NCBI GenBank assembly: GCA_025331445.1
Contig: JAIWNE010000046.1
Span: 62,001 to 126,000, forward strand
DNA: 64,000 bases
Source of the DNA: Blakeslea trispora
Taxonomy: Eukaryota; Mucoromycota; Mucoromycetes; Mucorales; Choanephoraceae
Direction of reading: 5' to 3'
Program-made: the position numbers and the translations under genes
Notes under the pieces: generated by a model
The model's database searches: none
Told to the model about the DNA's origin: nothing
The model's input: the letters and a program-made list of their open reading frames with translations, nothing else
Shown: positions 14,887 to 24,794 of the stretch, one piece after another
Numbering within the stretch: position 1 is the stretch's first letter
Layout: each line of letters opens with the position of its first letter

Positions 14887-16635
14887 ATGAACGCTTTCGA
14901 CTCAAACAACTCTTCTTCGGTCTTTGGAGAAGACTCGCTTGAGTCAAATCCTTTTGCTGATACGCCTTCTCAGTCTGCATCCCAGTTTGTTAAACCAGCA
15001 CCTGTCTCTCCACTGCCGCCAAACCATGCCATGACGACTGCACCACCACCACCACTAACTCAAGTAGAACAACCTGAGAGTAAAACTGAATCGCAGCAAG
15101 CTGAATCGTCATTATCAAATATGCTACAAGAAAATCCCACAGAGTCTATTACAGAACAGCTCGATGACCTGCATGTTGAAACACAGGAAACAGCAAAAGA
15201 GCAGGAAGATACCCAAGTAAGCACAAGTCGGACAAATAAAAAAATAAAGACTTACATTTCTTTCTATATTACAAAAAACAGTCAGAATCTTTGCGAGTAC
15301 CTGAAAGTGGTTCTCGACCTTTCTTTGAAGTATCAATAGAAGATCCACAAAAAGTAGGCGACGCTATCAATGCCCATATTGTATATAAAGTCAGAACAAA
15401 AGTATGTTGATGAAAACAGCAAACCGATACGCTTACAGGCTAACAAACCTTACCTCAGACAAATTCACCTTCATTTAGATCCTCTGAGTTCATTGTAGCC
15501 AGAAGATATCGAGACTTTTTATGGCTCTATAATCAACTGACATCAGGCAATCCTGGTGTCATTGTACCACCCGTTCCCGAAAAGCATGCATTAGGACGCT
15601 TCCAAGATGATTTTGTTGAGTCGAGAAGAATTGCTCTTGAGCGATGCCTTCAAAAGATTGTTGCTCATCCAATGTTGTATGGTGACCCTGATCTTAAAGT
15701 GTTCTTGGAGAGCGAATCATTTAACGTAGAAAAGAGGCAGAGACGAGCTGAACCTGAGAATTCTAAAATGAGCTTTATGAGATCCTTCAGCGAAACTTTA
15801 TCTAATGCAGCCAGCAGTCCTTTTAGCAAATTCGTTGAGGTGGATGAATGGTTTGAGTCCAAAAAGAATCAATTAGATGGCTTGGAATCACAGCTGAGAA
15901 GCCTGCTGAAAAGTGTTGAAGGCGTTGTTAAACAGAGAAAAGGCAAGCATTATGAAATGGCATGCATTTAGCTGATAGTATATAACTGAAATCTATTTAG
16001 AGCTTGGAATGGCTACTTCAGAATTTGGTGAAAGCATGTTCCCACTAGCTTCTGCAGAACTCAATCGAAATCTGTCAACACACTTGATGGTTTTGGGTGA
16101 AATACAGAAGCAAATGAAAGAACTGCATGAACAACAAGCACAATACGATATTGTTACGCTGGAAAACACAATTGATGAGTATATCCGTATTATTGGCTCT
16201 ATTCGAGTAAGTTATCTGATTGAACTAGATTGTGTTTTGTATTGAAGTGTTATTGACTTATAGATTGCATTTAATGCACGCGTAAAAGCTTACCAAACAT
16301 ACCAACAAGCTGACTCTGAGTTGCAAAAGAAGTTGGCGTTCTTTGAAAAGCTAAAGGCACAACAAAAGAACAAGACTGAGAAACTAAATGTTCACCAACA
16401 AGAAATCAATGAAATGAAAGATAAAGTAGAAGAATATCAACAAGAATTTCAGGATATCTCAAAGCTCATAAAGAACGAACTTGATCGGTTTGACAAAGAA
16501 AAGGTTGAGGACTTCCGGGATAGTGTAGAGCAATTCCTTCGCAGTATGATTGAACATCAAAAGCAAATCATTGCTCTCTGGGAAACCTATTTTGAACAGA
16601 CAGAAGGTCTCAGTGAAGAAGAACAAGCTGAATAA
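14887..16635 (+). CDS. VPS5: Vps5-type sorting nexin (PX-BAR) of the retromer complex
   Basis: Membrane-bending subunit of retromer, which retrieves receptors such as Vps10 from endosomes to the Golgi. Five exons, 14887-15216, 15282-15401, 15459-15942, 16001-16206 and 16264-16635, give 503 residues. Residues 1-110 are a disordered leader rich in Pro, Ser and Gln. A PX domain follows with the RRYRDFLWLYNQL phosphoinositide-binding motif near residue 165 and PPVPEKHALGRF. The C-terminal half is a long coiled coil typical of SNX-BAR proteins (VDEWFESKKNQLDGLESQLR, QRKELGMATSEFGESM). The third intron begins with GC rather than GT: using it restores the conserved KELG block exactly, so it is a GC-AG intron. 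SNX1/2-like proteins are the only close alternative, and Vps5 is their fungal member. Confidence 0.93.
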
Positions 16636-17729
16636 AAAACTAATTTTACAAGTAATTGTTAGCGCTCTATTGATTTGAACTTTCTAAATGATGACACCAT
16701 TGTGTTCGTTTCCATTGCAAAGATTCGTTAGCACATAACTATCTTTAACAATCCTGGCGACGCAGCTTGTTATATGCCATTAGCTTTGATTTACATCAAC
16801 TGTGAAATTGGTTTACATAAAAAGTCGTCATCAACGTGTGATACATCAACACGCATCTTAACATACAATAGTCGCTTTGTTTGAGAGCGTTCATATTCTT
16901 GAGAAATGCACTCTCATATTGAAAACTCATACCTTTTTATAGGAGTAGAGAGCCTACTTGTAACAATAAACATAACAGTTACCAGAGAGCGTCTTTGTGA
17001 GAAAGGCCTTTGCGTAAGCGAGTACATTGTATCGAGTTTAAGGATTGTGTTCGTTGAGCTTCAGTTGCTCAGATTCAGTATTGTATACTTTCAAAAGTAA
17101 ACTGAAGCCAACAAATTTGTCTAACCCTCGGCATTATGCAATCAAAACATGCCCCTTTTGAGGGCACCAAAAAAGAAGTCGTCCATATAAATAGTTCCGT
17201 CAAATCGACTTGACTTGTAACTGCAGTTATTCCTGACTATTTTAACAAACAAATTCAGTTGGTTGCTATTCAAGTGGTTTACATATGAATAGATAATTCT
17301 CTATATCACCAATATAATCAATGCATAATTGGCACATAATGCGTTATTTGATGGTAATTCTTGCATTTTTAATGGTGTTGATTGTCTTTGAAGTTTCCGC
17401 TATAACTGGAGTAATAAAATAGACCTTTATTTCACTGATGAGTTTTAAGCTCGAAAAATAAGTAAGAAGCTGTAATGTAGTTATCGTTAAATCTAAGAGT
17501 ATACTTAGTATAAGAATGCACTTATTAAGAGCATCAACACTCTCAAATAGAGCGTATACTTTTTATATATGCGAAGTACTTGAAATCGAGAAATAAACTT
17601 TTATTTAATTTTTTTTTGTAATAGAAGATAGATGTCGCTTAGTATATTCCAGAAGCTTCCATCTATTGTTGCTTTTTTTGTCGCCTAGATAGCCACGTTT
17701 AAGACCAGTTCTGCTAGGCAAAGAATTCA
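16636..17729. other. Intergenic, no gene seen
   Basis: About 1.1 kb between Vps5 and the decayed Tc1/GCR1 element. It is AT-rich with short open frames and no family resemblance. The 3' boundary of the transposon relic probably lies in 17600-17720 but could not be fixed, because no terminal inverted repeat was recognised. Confidence 0.5.
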
Positions 17730-18490
17730 TCAAGATGTTCTGATATATGATGGAGGGGACAAGGAGGTACCATTGTTGCGTGTTCTTTTTTGATTTAAAA
17801 TTTGCAAGGCTTGATCCTTGGTGTAACTGTTTGCTTGCATGAATCGTTCGATTCTGATAATGATGTTGTGTCTGCGCTGATAGAATTTTGAGTCACTTGC
17901 TGTTCCTCTCCAATTCTTCACACCAAACACTTCATCAAGCTTACAAATAGGATGATGACCTGGAAGGCCATCAAACCAAATGCGCCAGAGAGCGGACAAA
18001 GTCTTGACATTTCTGAATACCTTGATGTTGAGCTCTAATGAGCCAGTTGGAACAGATGATGGTGTTGTAGCAGCAGTAGTAGTCAACACATGGCTTGGCA
18101 AAGGAGTCGAAGAAGGGGAAGCAGATGAGGTGGGAAGAAGAGCAGCAGAATCATCAAGCATATCATTCGTGAGAACAGATGGCATTGCAACATCAAAAGA
18201 AGGTGGCGGATTGGAAGACTCAGGTTGTTGTGATGCTTCTGGCATGTTAAGTTTGACACTGAGAGTGGCACCTTCACTTACAATTCTGTTCCATTGTTGC
18301 ATCATTGAATGGGCTTGATTGTTGACATGCAGGAAGGGCTCAAGCTGTTGAAAGACTGCTGCCGGAAATGCTTGAAAATTTTGCACCAGTGTTGCAAGTG
18401 ATTGCATTTGCGATGCCAAGACAGAGGTTTGATTTTTTAAATCTTGAAGATGAGTCTCCACCTGAGGCATTGCTCGTCTTAATAAAAGAT
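17730..18490 (-). CDS. GCR1_C-like DNA-binding domain module fused behind the transposase fragment
   Basis: The last 250 residues of the 392-residue open frame that starts at the ATG at 18908. A heptad-like segment (MPQVETHLQDLKNQTSVLAS) is followed by a low-complexity Ser/Thr/Pro linker. Then comes the GCR1_C pattern: ALWRIWFDGLPGHHPICKLD, KNWR, and KFYQRRHNIIIRIERFM. That domain is known from the yeast activator Gcr1, from many fungal proteins and from Crypton-type transposons. The frame is open through the junction with the Tc1 part, so a fused product is possible if it is transcribed. Whether it is a host gene hit by a Tc1 insertion or a transposon-borne module cannot be decided here. Confidence 0.6.
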
Positions 18491-19217
18491 CTGCGCCCTC
18501 TTCCATCAACACCACGTCTTGACGATTGTCAATGAATCTGCTGAGGGCACCCTCATACACCGAGGACACAAAGCCCCTTCCCTTCCTTTCCTCTTCACCC
18601 AAGAAAGCCAACTCAGACTTACAGCCATGTTGAATGGCTCCCCAAACCATGGTACTAGTCCTACCACTTCTAAATGATGGTACCAGGCAGTCCTGATGGT
18701 ATTTTTCATCTTCTCTGCGCCAGACAAGAATAGCCCGTGAGCTCTTACCATTCTCAAAAGAGCTTTCGTCAGTGAAGATGACTCTTTTCCAGTCATCTAC
18801 TGTCCAACTTCGATACTTCTTGACAAATGCATATCTCAGTAGCCTATGTGTTGTGTTCAAGAAGGGCTTCTTGGCAGCTACACGGCATCTGTACCCCATA
18901 AGATGCAATGCTCAACGAACGGTATTCTCACATACATTCTGAGGAACCAAGGCAGTCAACTCGGCCAAAGTAAACCTTCTGTCGCGCTTTATTGCTCTAA
19001 CCAAGGCTTTACGACTACGATCGCTCAACTTCGGGGGTCTTTCTGAGCCTGGGCTTCGAGCAACAGAACCTCTTTGCTTGAACTTTCTAACGATCGTATA
19101 CACCGTTTGTGGTTCGATCCCTAATCTTCTCGCAATTTCAGCAGGCCTCACGTTAGAATTTCAAAGGTTGATGATCGTTTGCTTCTCTTCTTCAGTTAAG
19201 TGACTTCTGGTGCTCAG
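18485..19217 (-). pseudogene. Tc1-type transposase fragment (HTH plus truncated DDE)
   Basis: The transposase half of the chimera. Two in-frame TGA codons break it: one after the first 18 recognisable codons and one after ENTVR. In both places family members usually have an Arg or similar residue, so CGA to TGA changes would explain them. The first catalytic Asp (IFTDES) is kept, the second is replaced by Glu (LMEEGA) and the third is absent. It cannot encode an active transposase as it stands. The frame past the second stop has its own ATG at 18908. Confidence 0.75.
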
Positions 19218-20303
19218 GTTCAATTTAAAAAGTGTGTTTTATTGTATCATCATAATAATCGGAAATGCAAAAAAATTGTCAGGGGCACTGCAAATTACCT
19301 GAGTCAACAAAAAGAAGTCTCAACAATTTTATTCAAAGGACCAGGAGGGCAGTGAGTATGGCGCCATTTTAAGAATTCCAAGGGACTCAGCTATAGCTAA
19401 AATAGATAACCATAAATCTTCCTTGAGATAGAAATTAACGTGATTGGGATCAACAACTTTTAATAGTAATAATAGCAGCTTTAACTATGTTAATAAAACT
19501 TTCTCTAATTCCCTTGAATATACATGCTTCCCAAAAAGAAGAGAAGTAGTTGAATGAGAACAAACGTAATGTAAGTTTGTAGATTTGCAGATTTTTAATT
19601 TGCCTGAAAATGAAAGGTAATAGATCAATAACTTTGTATACTTAGCTTAAGCTTGCAGATAATTTTCCGGATAGACTTAAAAAGAACAAACTTAATCGAT
19701 GCTGCTTGCATCCCAAAAACCAAGCACATTTATGGTTACCTGGCATTTACACTGTATGTGTTAAACGAACTGCAAAAGGAGGATATGTCAGCTCAACCAT
19801 GTGTACTCACAATGCTACTAATTCCGAGAGCAATCCATACATAAATCGCACAATACTTGATTTCTTGAAGCTTGGTATTGCCAATGGCATAAGAGAAGAG
19901 TTTGTTCCTTAAGTTGAAGTCGCTCTCTCCACCTATCTGTTTTGGTATCGACACTTTTCATCTACTTAATCAGAATACTGCACGTAGACCGAAGGACTGT
20001 CTAAGTAGCAATACTCCTTTCAAACTGATGACTATATATCAAAAAATGTTCTTTATGAGCCCACTCATCAAAAACCATTATGCAAAAACTTAAATGAGTG
20101 ATGGTAATAATAACTTTTATTGGCTAATAGTGTCCAATCGTATTGCTTATTACTAACGAAGTAGCCCCCCAGACACAGCAGCCCCACCCCAAAACCATAT
20201 CCCCGGAGTTTGATTATTGTGCCACAAGCCACAAAGGTACAAATTACATTTTACACTTTCTGAACCTCTTTACCCTATTTACATTTACTATCAATACATC
20301 AAT
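19218..20303. other. Intergenic with an unrecognised coding-like remnant
   Basis: About 1.1 kb between two transposon relics. A plus-strand stretch at 19706-19912 reads HLWLPGIYTVCVKRTAKGGY with no recognised family and no start-to-stop context. A C-rich patch near 20166-20210 precedes the MULE relic. No RNA gene was seen. Confidence 0.4.
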
Positions 20304-21942
20304 ATGTTGACCGATAAAGAACACCGCAAGCTCAGTTGCTTCAAATAGCTATATTACAACGGCTTACACTTTGAAGAGTTCAATATCGAGCCTTGTAAGG
20401 GTCAGGAGAGGACCTTTTCGATATATAACCTTGACATTGGTTGGGCTCTTACTGAAGTTGTCCGAAAAATGACAAAAGGCTGCCCTACTCGGTACAAGAA
20501 ATGCCTTGAATCTGTTTATTGTGGAAACGAGGACTGTGTATTTTTCAATAAAGATCGTAGACCTTGTCATACTTTAAACTTGATTGAAGCTCAAAAATGC
20601 ATGTATTGTAAACGATGAAGCATGCCAGTTATGATGTACGAGTTGCTTTCACTTTGATTTATGATGAAAGATATGGCATTACGAGCTGTACTGTCAAATT
20701 TCATAAGTAACACACTCATGGCATTGTTCCGCGTCTTCGTTTGTTAGGACATTAAAACAAAGTGTTGCCTAATGCAGCAAGGACGATCAAGCAAAGGCAC
20801 CCAAGAACTTCAGCATTGGTGTTACTTCTCGCCCAGGAGAGCTTGTTCAACCTGCAAAGGAAATCATCTCTACCATGGGTAATCAAGATAGAGCAAAATA
20901 CGAGCTCTATACTGCTAAAGCCCTTCTTGGTATCAGCAAGAACCCTGGTGATTTAGGCAAGATAATAAATGACTATGAAGGTTACATTGTTCATGCACAA
21001 GTTGGCAGCGACAAAAACTTCATGGTTGCTTTTTCAACTCCTGGAATTGTTCAATACAAGCTTTTTTTCTCAAAGCAATCGATTGTTACAAATGTAACTT
21101 ACAAAGCTGCATCTACTGGCAAGAAGTGCCTTTGTTCTTCTATCATTTACGTTCCAGAATTGATAAAGAGTGTTGTCTTCTTCCAGGCAATTATTGGCGG
21201 GCTGAACAACAACACCTTTGCTCAGTATTTTATCAAGACCCTTGAGCATTTTGAAATCAAGAAGGACCAATTCCTGGGCATGCTCATGGACTACTCGGCT
21301 GCACAGTGATTAGGCTTCTTGCATGCGTTCAACTATTATTTTTTTAATGGCGCAAACGGCAACGGCTCTCAAGAGCAAATTAATGAAGGTATTGCTCACC
21401 TCAAAGGATGCTACATGCATTACATGCAAAGTGTCCAGAGAATCTCAAAGAATCACTCAGCTGTTCCTCCAAGCAAGCAGTATGAGTTTCTTAGCTTAGT
21501 CTATCGCTTGAAGAGACCTGAAGCTCAAACCACCTTCTTGGAATTGCTTGGAGAAATCTATAGTAAGTTTCCAAACTGTAGAAGATGGTTGAAGTGGTGG
21601 ATGAGATCTGCTGTTAGCAGCATGACATTCAAGTGTCAATCACTGATGAAAGAGGCACTTGCCATGCACCCTACACGGTCTTCAAACTCTGTAGAGGCAT
21701 ACCATAGTGCCTTATACCGCACAATGCCTGAAGTCAAGAGTCTTGCTGTGTCTCTCAGACATGTTTTGCAATTTGTAAAGGGAGACTTGGACTTGATGAA
21801 GAGCTATTACGAGGATGGCGTTGCTTCCCGTTATGGTAGCAAAAAGCGCTACAGAAAAAGCAGAAGACTTATTCAATTTTACAAGGAAAGTGACAGTCGT
21901 GCTCCTGACAAATCAGAGGCACTCTTTGGCAGCGAGCAATAG
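20304..21942 (+). pseudogene. MULE-type transposase relic with WRKY-GCM1-like zinc finger
   Basis: From an ATG at 20304 (MLTDKEHRKLSCFK, then TAG) the sequence reads on as YNGLHFEEFNIEPCKG and CLESVYCGNEDCVFFNKDRR. After a frameshift it reads YDVRVAFTLIYDERYGITSC and ends in HKxHTHG, where x is a stop. That spacing of Cys and His resembles the WRKY-GCM1 fingers of MULE transposases. The core follows: IVTNVTYKAAS, where family members have Asp for the Asn; VFFQAIIGGLNNNTFAQYF; LGMLMDYSAAQ, stop, LGFLHAF; and a late SSNSVEAYHSALYRTM block. Loss of the first catalytic Asp and the internal stops mean no activity. The ends were chosen at the first ATG and at the TAG after ALFGSEQ. Confidence 0.6.
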
Positions 21943-22024
21943 CAATAGAACAGAAGTAAGAGAAGAGAAAGAAGAGCAATACTTTGAGAGTATTGGGTGA
22001 GAGAGCCAGAAGAGGAAGTTTGTT

Positions 22025-23388
22025 GATGTCGAAGAACACGAAGATGATTTGAGTTGTTCGGAAGGTCAAGGTGTTGAAGACAGTCTGGCCAAGGAAGACG
22101 AGAGAGATTTGATTTATGATGCTGTCATTGACCTCTCAGCTTTTGGAAATAACAGAGACTATGTTGAAGAGGAAAATTTGGATGAAGTTAGGAAAGCATT
22201 TCCTAATAAAGGTGAAGAGTATTCCGATGTAGTGGATTGTCTTCTTTGCGACCACTCTGAAAGAAATTGTGGGCACTTGGTGTCTCAAGTTTCAACTGAC
22301 GAGCCCTTTCAAGAGAACTCAAAAATGGCTACATTGGCATGTGATATCGTCAGCCTTTCACCTAGTGAAATTGGCTCTGATTTCAACAGTCTTCCTGACT
22401 ACACAGACACACTTGATGAATTGCCGCTAAGTGTTGTTTCTGCAACTGAAAGCATTGCTTTGATTCAGGATCACAAGTTGAATTCAAACTTGCATAATTC
22501 TTGTTTCATTGATGCTCCTTTTGAACTGCTGCTCCGTTGTGTTTTACCTTACATTCAGAATTCATTTCAAAAGGCTTGCAATCAAACAATCGTTTTGATA
22601 AAGTCCTGTTTGATGCTTTCCAAGAATACCTGAAAGGACAAGGTAGAAACGTCAATCAGATAATCAGAAATTTCGTTTGGTCAGAAAGTCCTTTCTTTAC
22701 CAAGGGAGAAGAAGGCTGCACATATCATTGCCTGGAATGGTTTGGTGACAACCTGTCAACACAAGTGCAATCTCTATTCTCTTTCAAACAAGTGTACAAG
22801 TTCACGCATTGATCCCGTTCATACATGCATTCAGTTATCGAAGAGGCAACAAACCCTATGATTGCTTGCATGCGGGGAGACTACCCCATGATGAAGCAGT
22901 ATTTTGCTGCTAAGCGTCTTCGGATAGGAGCAGAAGATGCCATGAAGAACCTCCAAAGACAGTTTGAATAGGCTTACCACAAGGCGGTCTTGTACAATAC
23001 CAGAGAAGGAGGAAGTTGCGGTACTTGTGGTAATGAGGGTCCTCTTAAAGGGACTCTTATTCCTGAACAGAGTATCCCTCCTTTCTTGATCATTGTTGAT
23101 CCATTAAGATACATCCCTGGCAACGTTCAAAATGGTGAATTGAAGAACCCAGATAGTGAGGTTTACTTCCCTGAGAGCTTTTCTTTGCGTGTACCTGCAA
23201 CTGATGGTGCAGGAAGTGCTCCCAAAGCAGTAGAATACAGTCTCCATGCAAGACTGTATTCCACACATGTAACTGGAGTGGATTTCTTTACGATTGGTAA
23301 AATACCTACTGCCTTGGGCAAGCACAGGTTGTTTGAGATCAACAACTTAGCTTTTAACACTGCGTCCGAAAGATTTGAACAATCTTAG
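22025..23388 (+). pseudogene. Ubiquitin-peptidase (C19)-like module of the MULE-type element
   Basis: An acidic linker (VEEHEDDLSCSEGQGVEDSL) leads to NSCFIDAPFELLLRCVL, which resembles the Cys box of USP peptidases, with Cys as the would-be nucleophile. After a frameshift near 22585 a Cys-pair knuckle (CGTCGNEG) and a beta-rich segment (PPFLIIVDPLRYIPGN) precede YSLHARLYSTHVTGVDFF. In USP-like domains this last block carries the catalytic His just before the aromatic pair. Here that position reads Asp, so the site looks lost. Two more stops lie at 22810-22812 and about 22969. The family call is by motif order only; a C48-like peptidase, as in KI-MULEs, is the main alternative. Confidence 0.45.
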
Positions 23389-23757
23389 CGGGTGCTCCCC
23401 CTCAATTAAGAATGGGAATGCATACAGTTGCAGCCTGTTACAACCTCAAACAATAAAAGTTGTTGTTTTTTCTTTCTCTTTTTTTATTCTTAATCTCTAA
23501 TTTAATTAATAAAAGTAGTAATACATTAAGCAAAATTCTCAAAAAGCAGCAAGCTATGAAGAAGCGAATGAATATAAAAAACACTCATTGTATAGCTTAT
23601 CAAAGTAAAAAGTGTAAAATGCTTCTGCCAATGACTAGTGACAGCTTTTGCTGATTTGTCATTTTAAACCCCGGGTATACAGGTTTTATAAGGCACCATT
23701 TTTTTAAACAGCTGTATTAATTTCAAATACTTGATATACACATATACTTTTTGAAAA
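23389..23757. other. Spacer before coatomer zeta
   Basis: About 370 bp of AT-rich DNA between the MULE relic and the next start codon. It should include the promoter of the coatomer zeta gene. No gene is seen. Confidence 0.5.
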
Positions 23758-24479
23758 ATGGTCAATCTCTCTTTATATTCCATTAAGGCCGTCATCTTAC
23801 TCGATGCAGAGGGCAATCGTGTTTTAGCTAAATACTATGGCTCTGAGCAAACAAACGTAAAGCAACAAAAGCAGTTCGAGAAGGGATTGTTTGACAAAAC
23901 AAAGCGTGCACAAGGAAGTAAAGTAGTATTAGCAGATGAGTTTTTGTTCCTGAGTTCTGATGCAACCTTTCTTTCTTGTCATTGTTAGGCGAGGTTATTT
24001 TGTATGATAACCAAATTGTGTTATATCGCTCAAATATCGATATATTCTTCTATGTGGTTGGCTCTATGGAAGAAAACGAGTTGATTTTATTGAGCATGTT
24101 GAATGCCTTCTATGACGCTGTTTCTACCTTATTGAGGTATGCTTCTACTAAACGCGTCTCTTGTTGGCTTCACTCAATCTTCTCGTTCCCTTTATTCTAG
24201 ATACCAAGTTGAAAAGCGTTCAGTTATGGATAATTTGGATTTGGTTATTCTCTGTCTGGATGAAACTGTAGATGGAGGGTAAAATATTGAAAAGAAGAAG
24301 AATAAGCTGAGTAACTAATTGATTGCCATAGTATTATATTGGAAACAGATTCAAATGCCATTGTCAGCCGAGTATCCAAACCTCGTATGGATGTAGTCGA
24401 TATTCCTTTCGCTGAGCAAACCTTGATGCAAGCTTACCAAACAGCAAAAGATAGATTCGCCAATCAGCTTTTGAGATAG
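23758..24479 (+). CDS. RET3: Coatomer subunit zeta (COPI)
   Basis: Small subunit of the COPI coat, which returns vesicles from Golgi to ER. Four exons, 23758-23917, 23989-24136, 24201-24278 and 24332-24479, join to 177 residues, the usual size. The AP-sigma/zeta longin-like fold is evident: MVNLSLYSIKAVILLDAEGN, RVLAKYYG, VLYRSNIDIFFYVVGS, ENELILLSMLNAFYDAVSTL and the LDETVDGG-IILETD hairpin near the end. Each intron restores the family pattern in phase. No signal peptide and no defects. It sits between a dead transposon and a gene-poor region, so it marks the edge of a normal gene territory. Confidence 0.95.
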
Positions 24480-24704
24480 ATGCATTTTATTATTGTTATT
24501 ATTTTACTCCTTACAACTTCTATTTTTCATAAAAGAACCGTCATCTCTACTTTGTTTTGCTGACAGTTTGTACAAAAAGAGGGGTGTTTGAGAGAGAGAA
24601 AAAGAGGGAGTTATACGGAAAAAGAGAGGAGGAAGGGGACAAAGAATTTGTAGAGTGATATTCTGTTTTACAGCTTTCTTTCTTATATAGACTGTATTTC
24701 AGCT

Positions 24705-24794
24705 GTCAATTGGTCACTTTTAAGTTTCAGTTGGCCACTTTTCTCCAATGTCAATTGACGCTCTTTAAGTTTCAGCTTGCGCTTTTGACCAAAC
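24705..24794. repeat. Two-copy 45-bp tandem duplication
   Basis: Units 24705-24749 and 24750-24794 both start GTCAATTG and share the core TTTAAGTTTCAG. Identity is roughly 70 percent by eye. On the minus strand it encodes a repeated KLK-rich peptide in an unremarkable open frame (24683-24928). Confidence 0.6.

Larger units (their letters stand above)
17730..19217 (-). mobile_element. Decayed Tc1/mariner-type transposase fused to a GCR1_C domain
   Basis: On the minus strand one frame runs from about 19217 to 17730, broken by two TGA codons at 19161-19163 and 18912-18914. The N-terminal part is a Tc1-type helix-turn-helix (LTEEEKQTIINL, stop, NSNVRPAEIARRLGIEPQTV) followed by the start of the DDE domain (VIFTDESSF; VWGAIQHG; SVYEGALSRFIDNRQDVVLM). 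At the place of the second catalytic Asp the sequence reads MEEGAD, then leaves the Tc1 family. The remaining 250 residues contain a coiled coil, a Ser/Thr/Pro-rich linker and a GCR1_C-like DNA-binding domain. The third catalytic acid is missing. Target-site duplications and terminal repeats were not found, so the outer limits are uncertain. Confidence 0.75.
20304..23388 (+). mobile_element. Decayed MULE-like DNA transposon with a peptidase-like module
   Basis: A 3.1 kb block whose coding content is still readable but broken by several stops and frameshifts. The order is a zinc-finger region of WRKY-GCM1 type, a MULE-type transposase core, an acidic linker, and a ubiquitin-peptidase-like region. 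Terminal inverted repeats and target-site duplications were not identified, so only coding limits are given. Stops interrupt at 20346, 20616, 20708, 20753, 21307, 21998, 22810 and about 22969, with frame changes near 20620, 20755, 21945 and 22585. The element is clearly dead at this site. Intact relatives elsewhere in the genome would define its ends. Confidence 0.65.
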
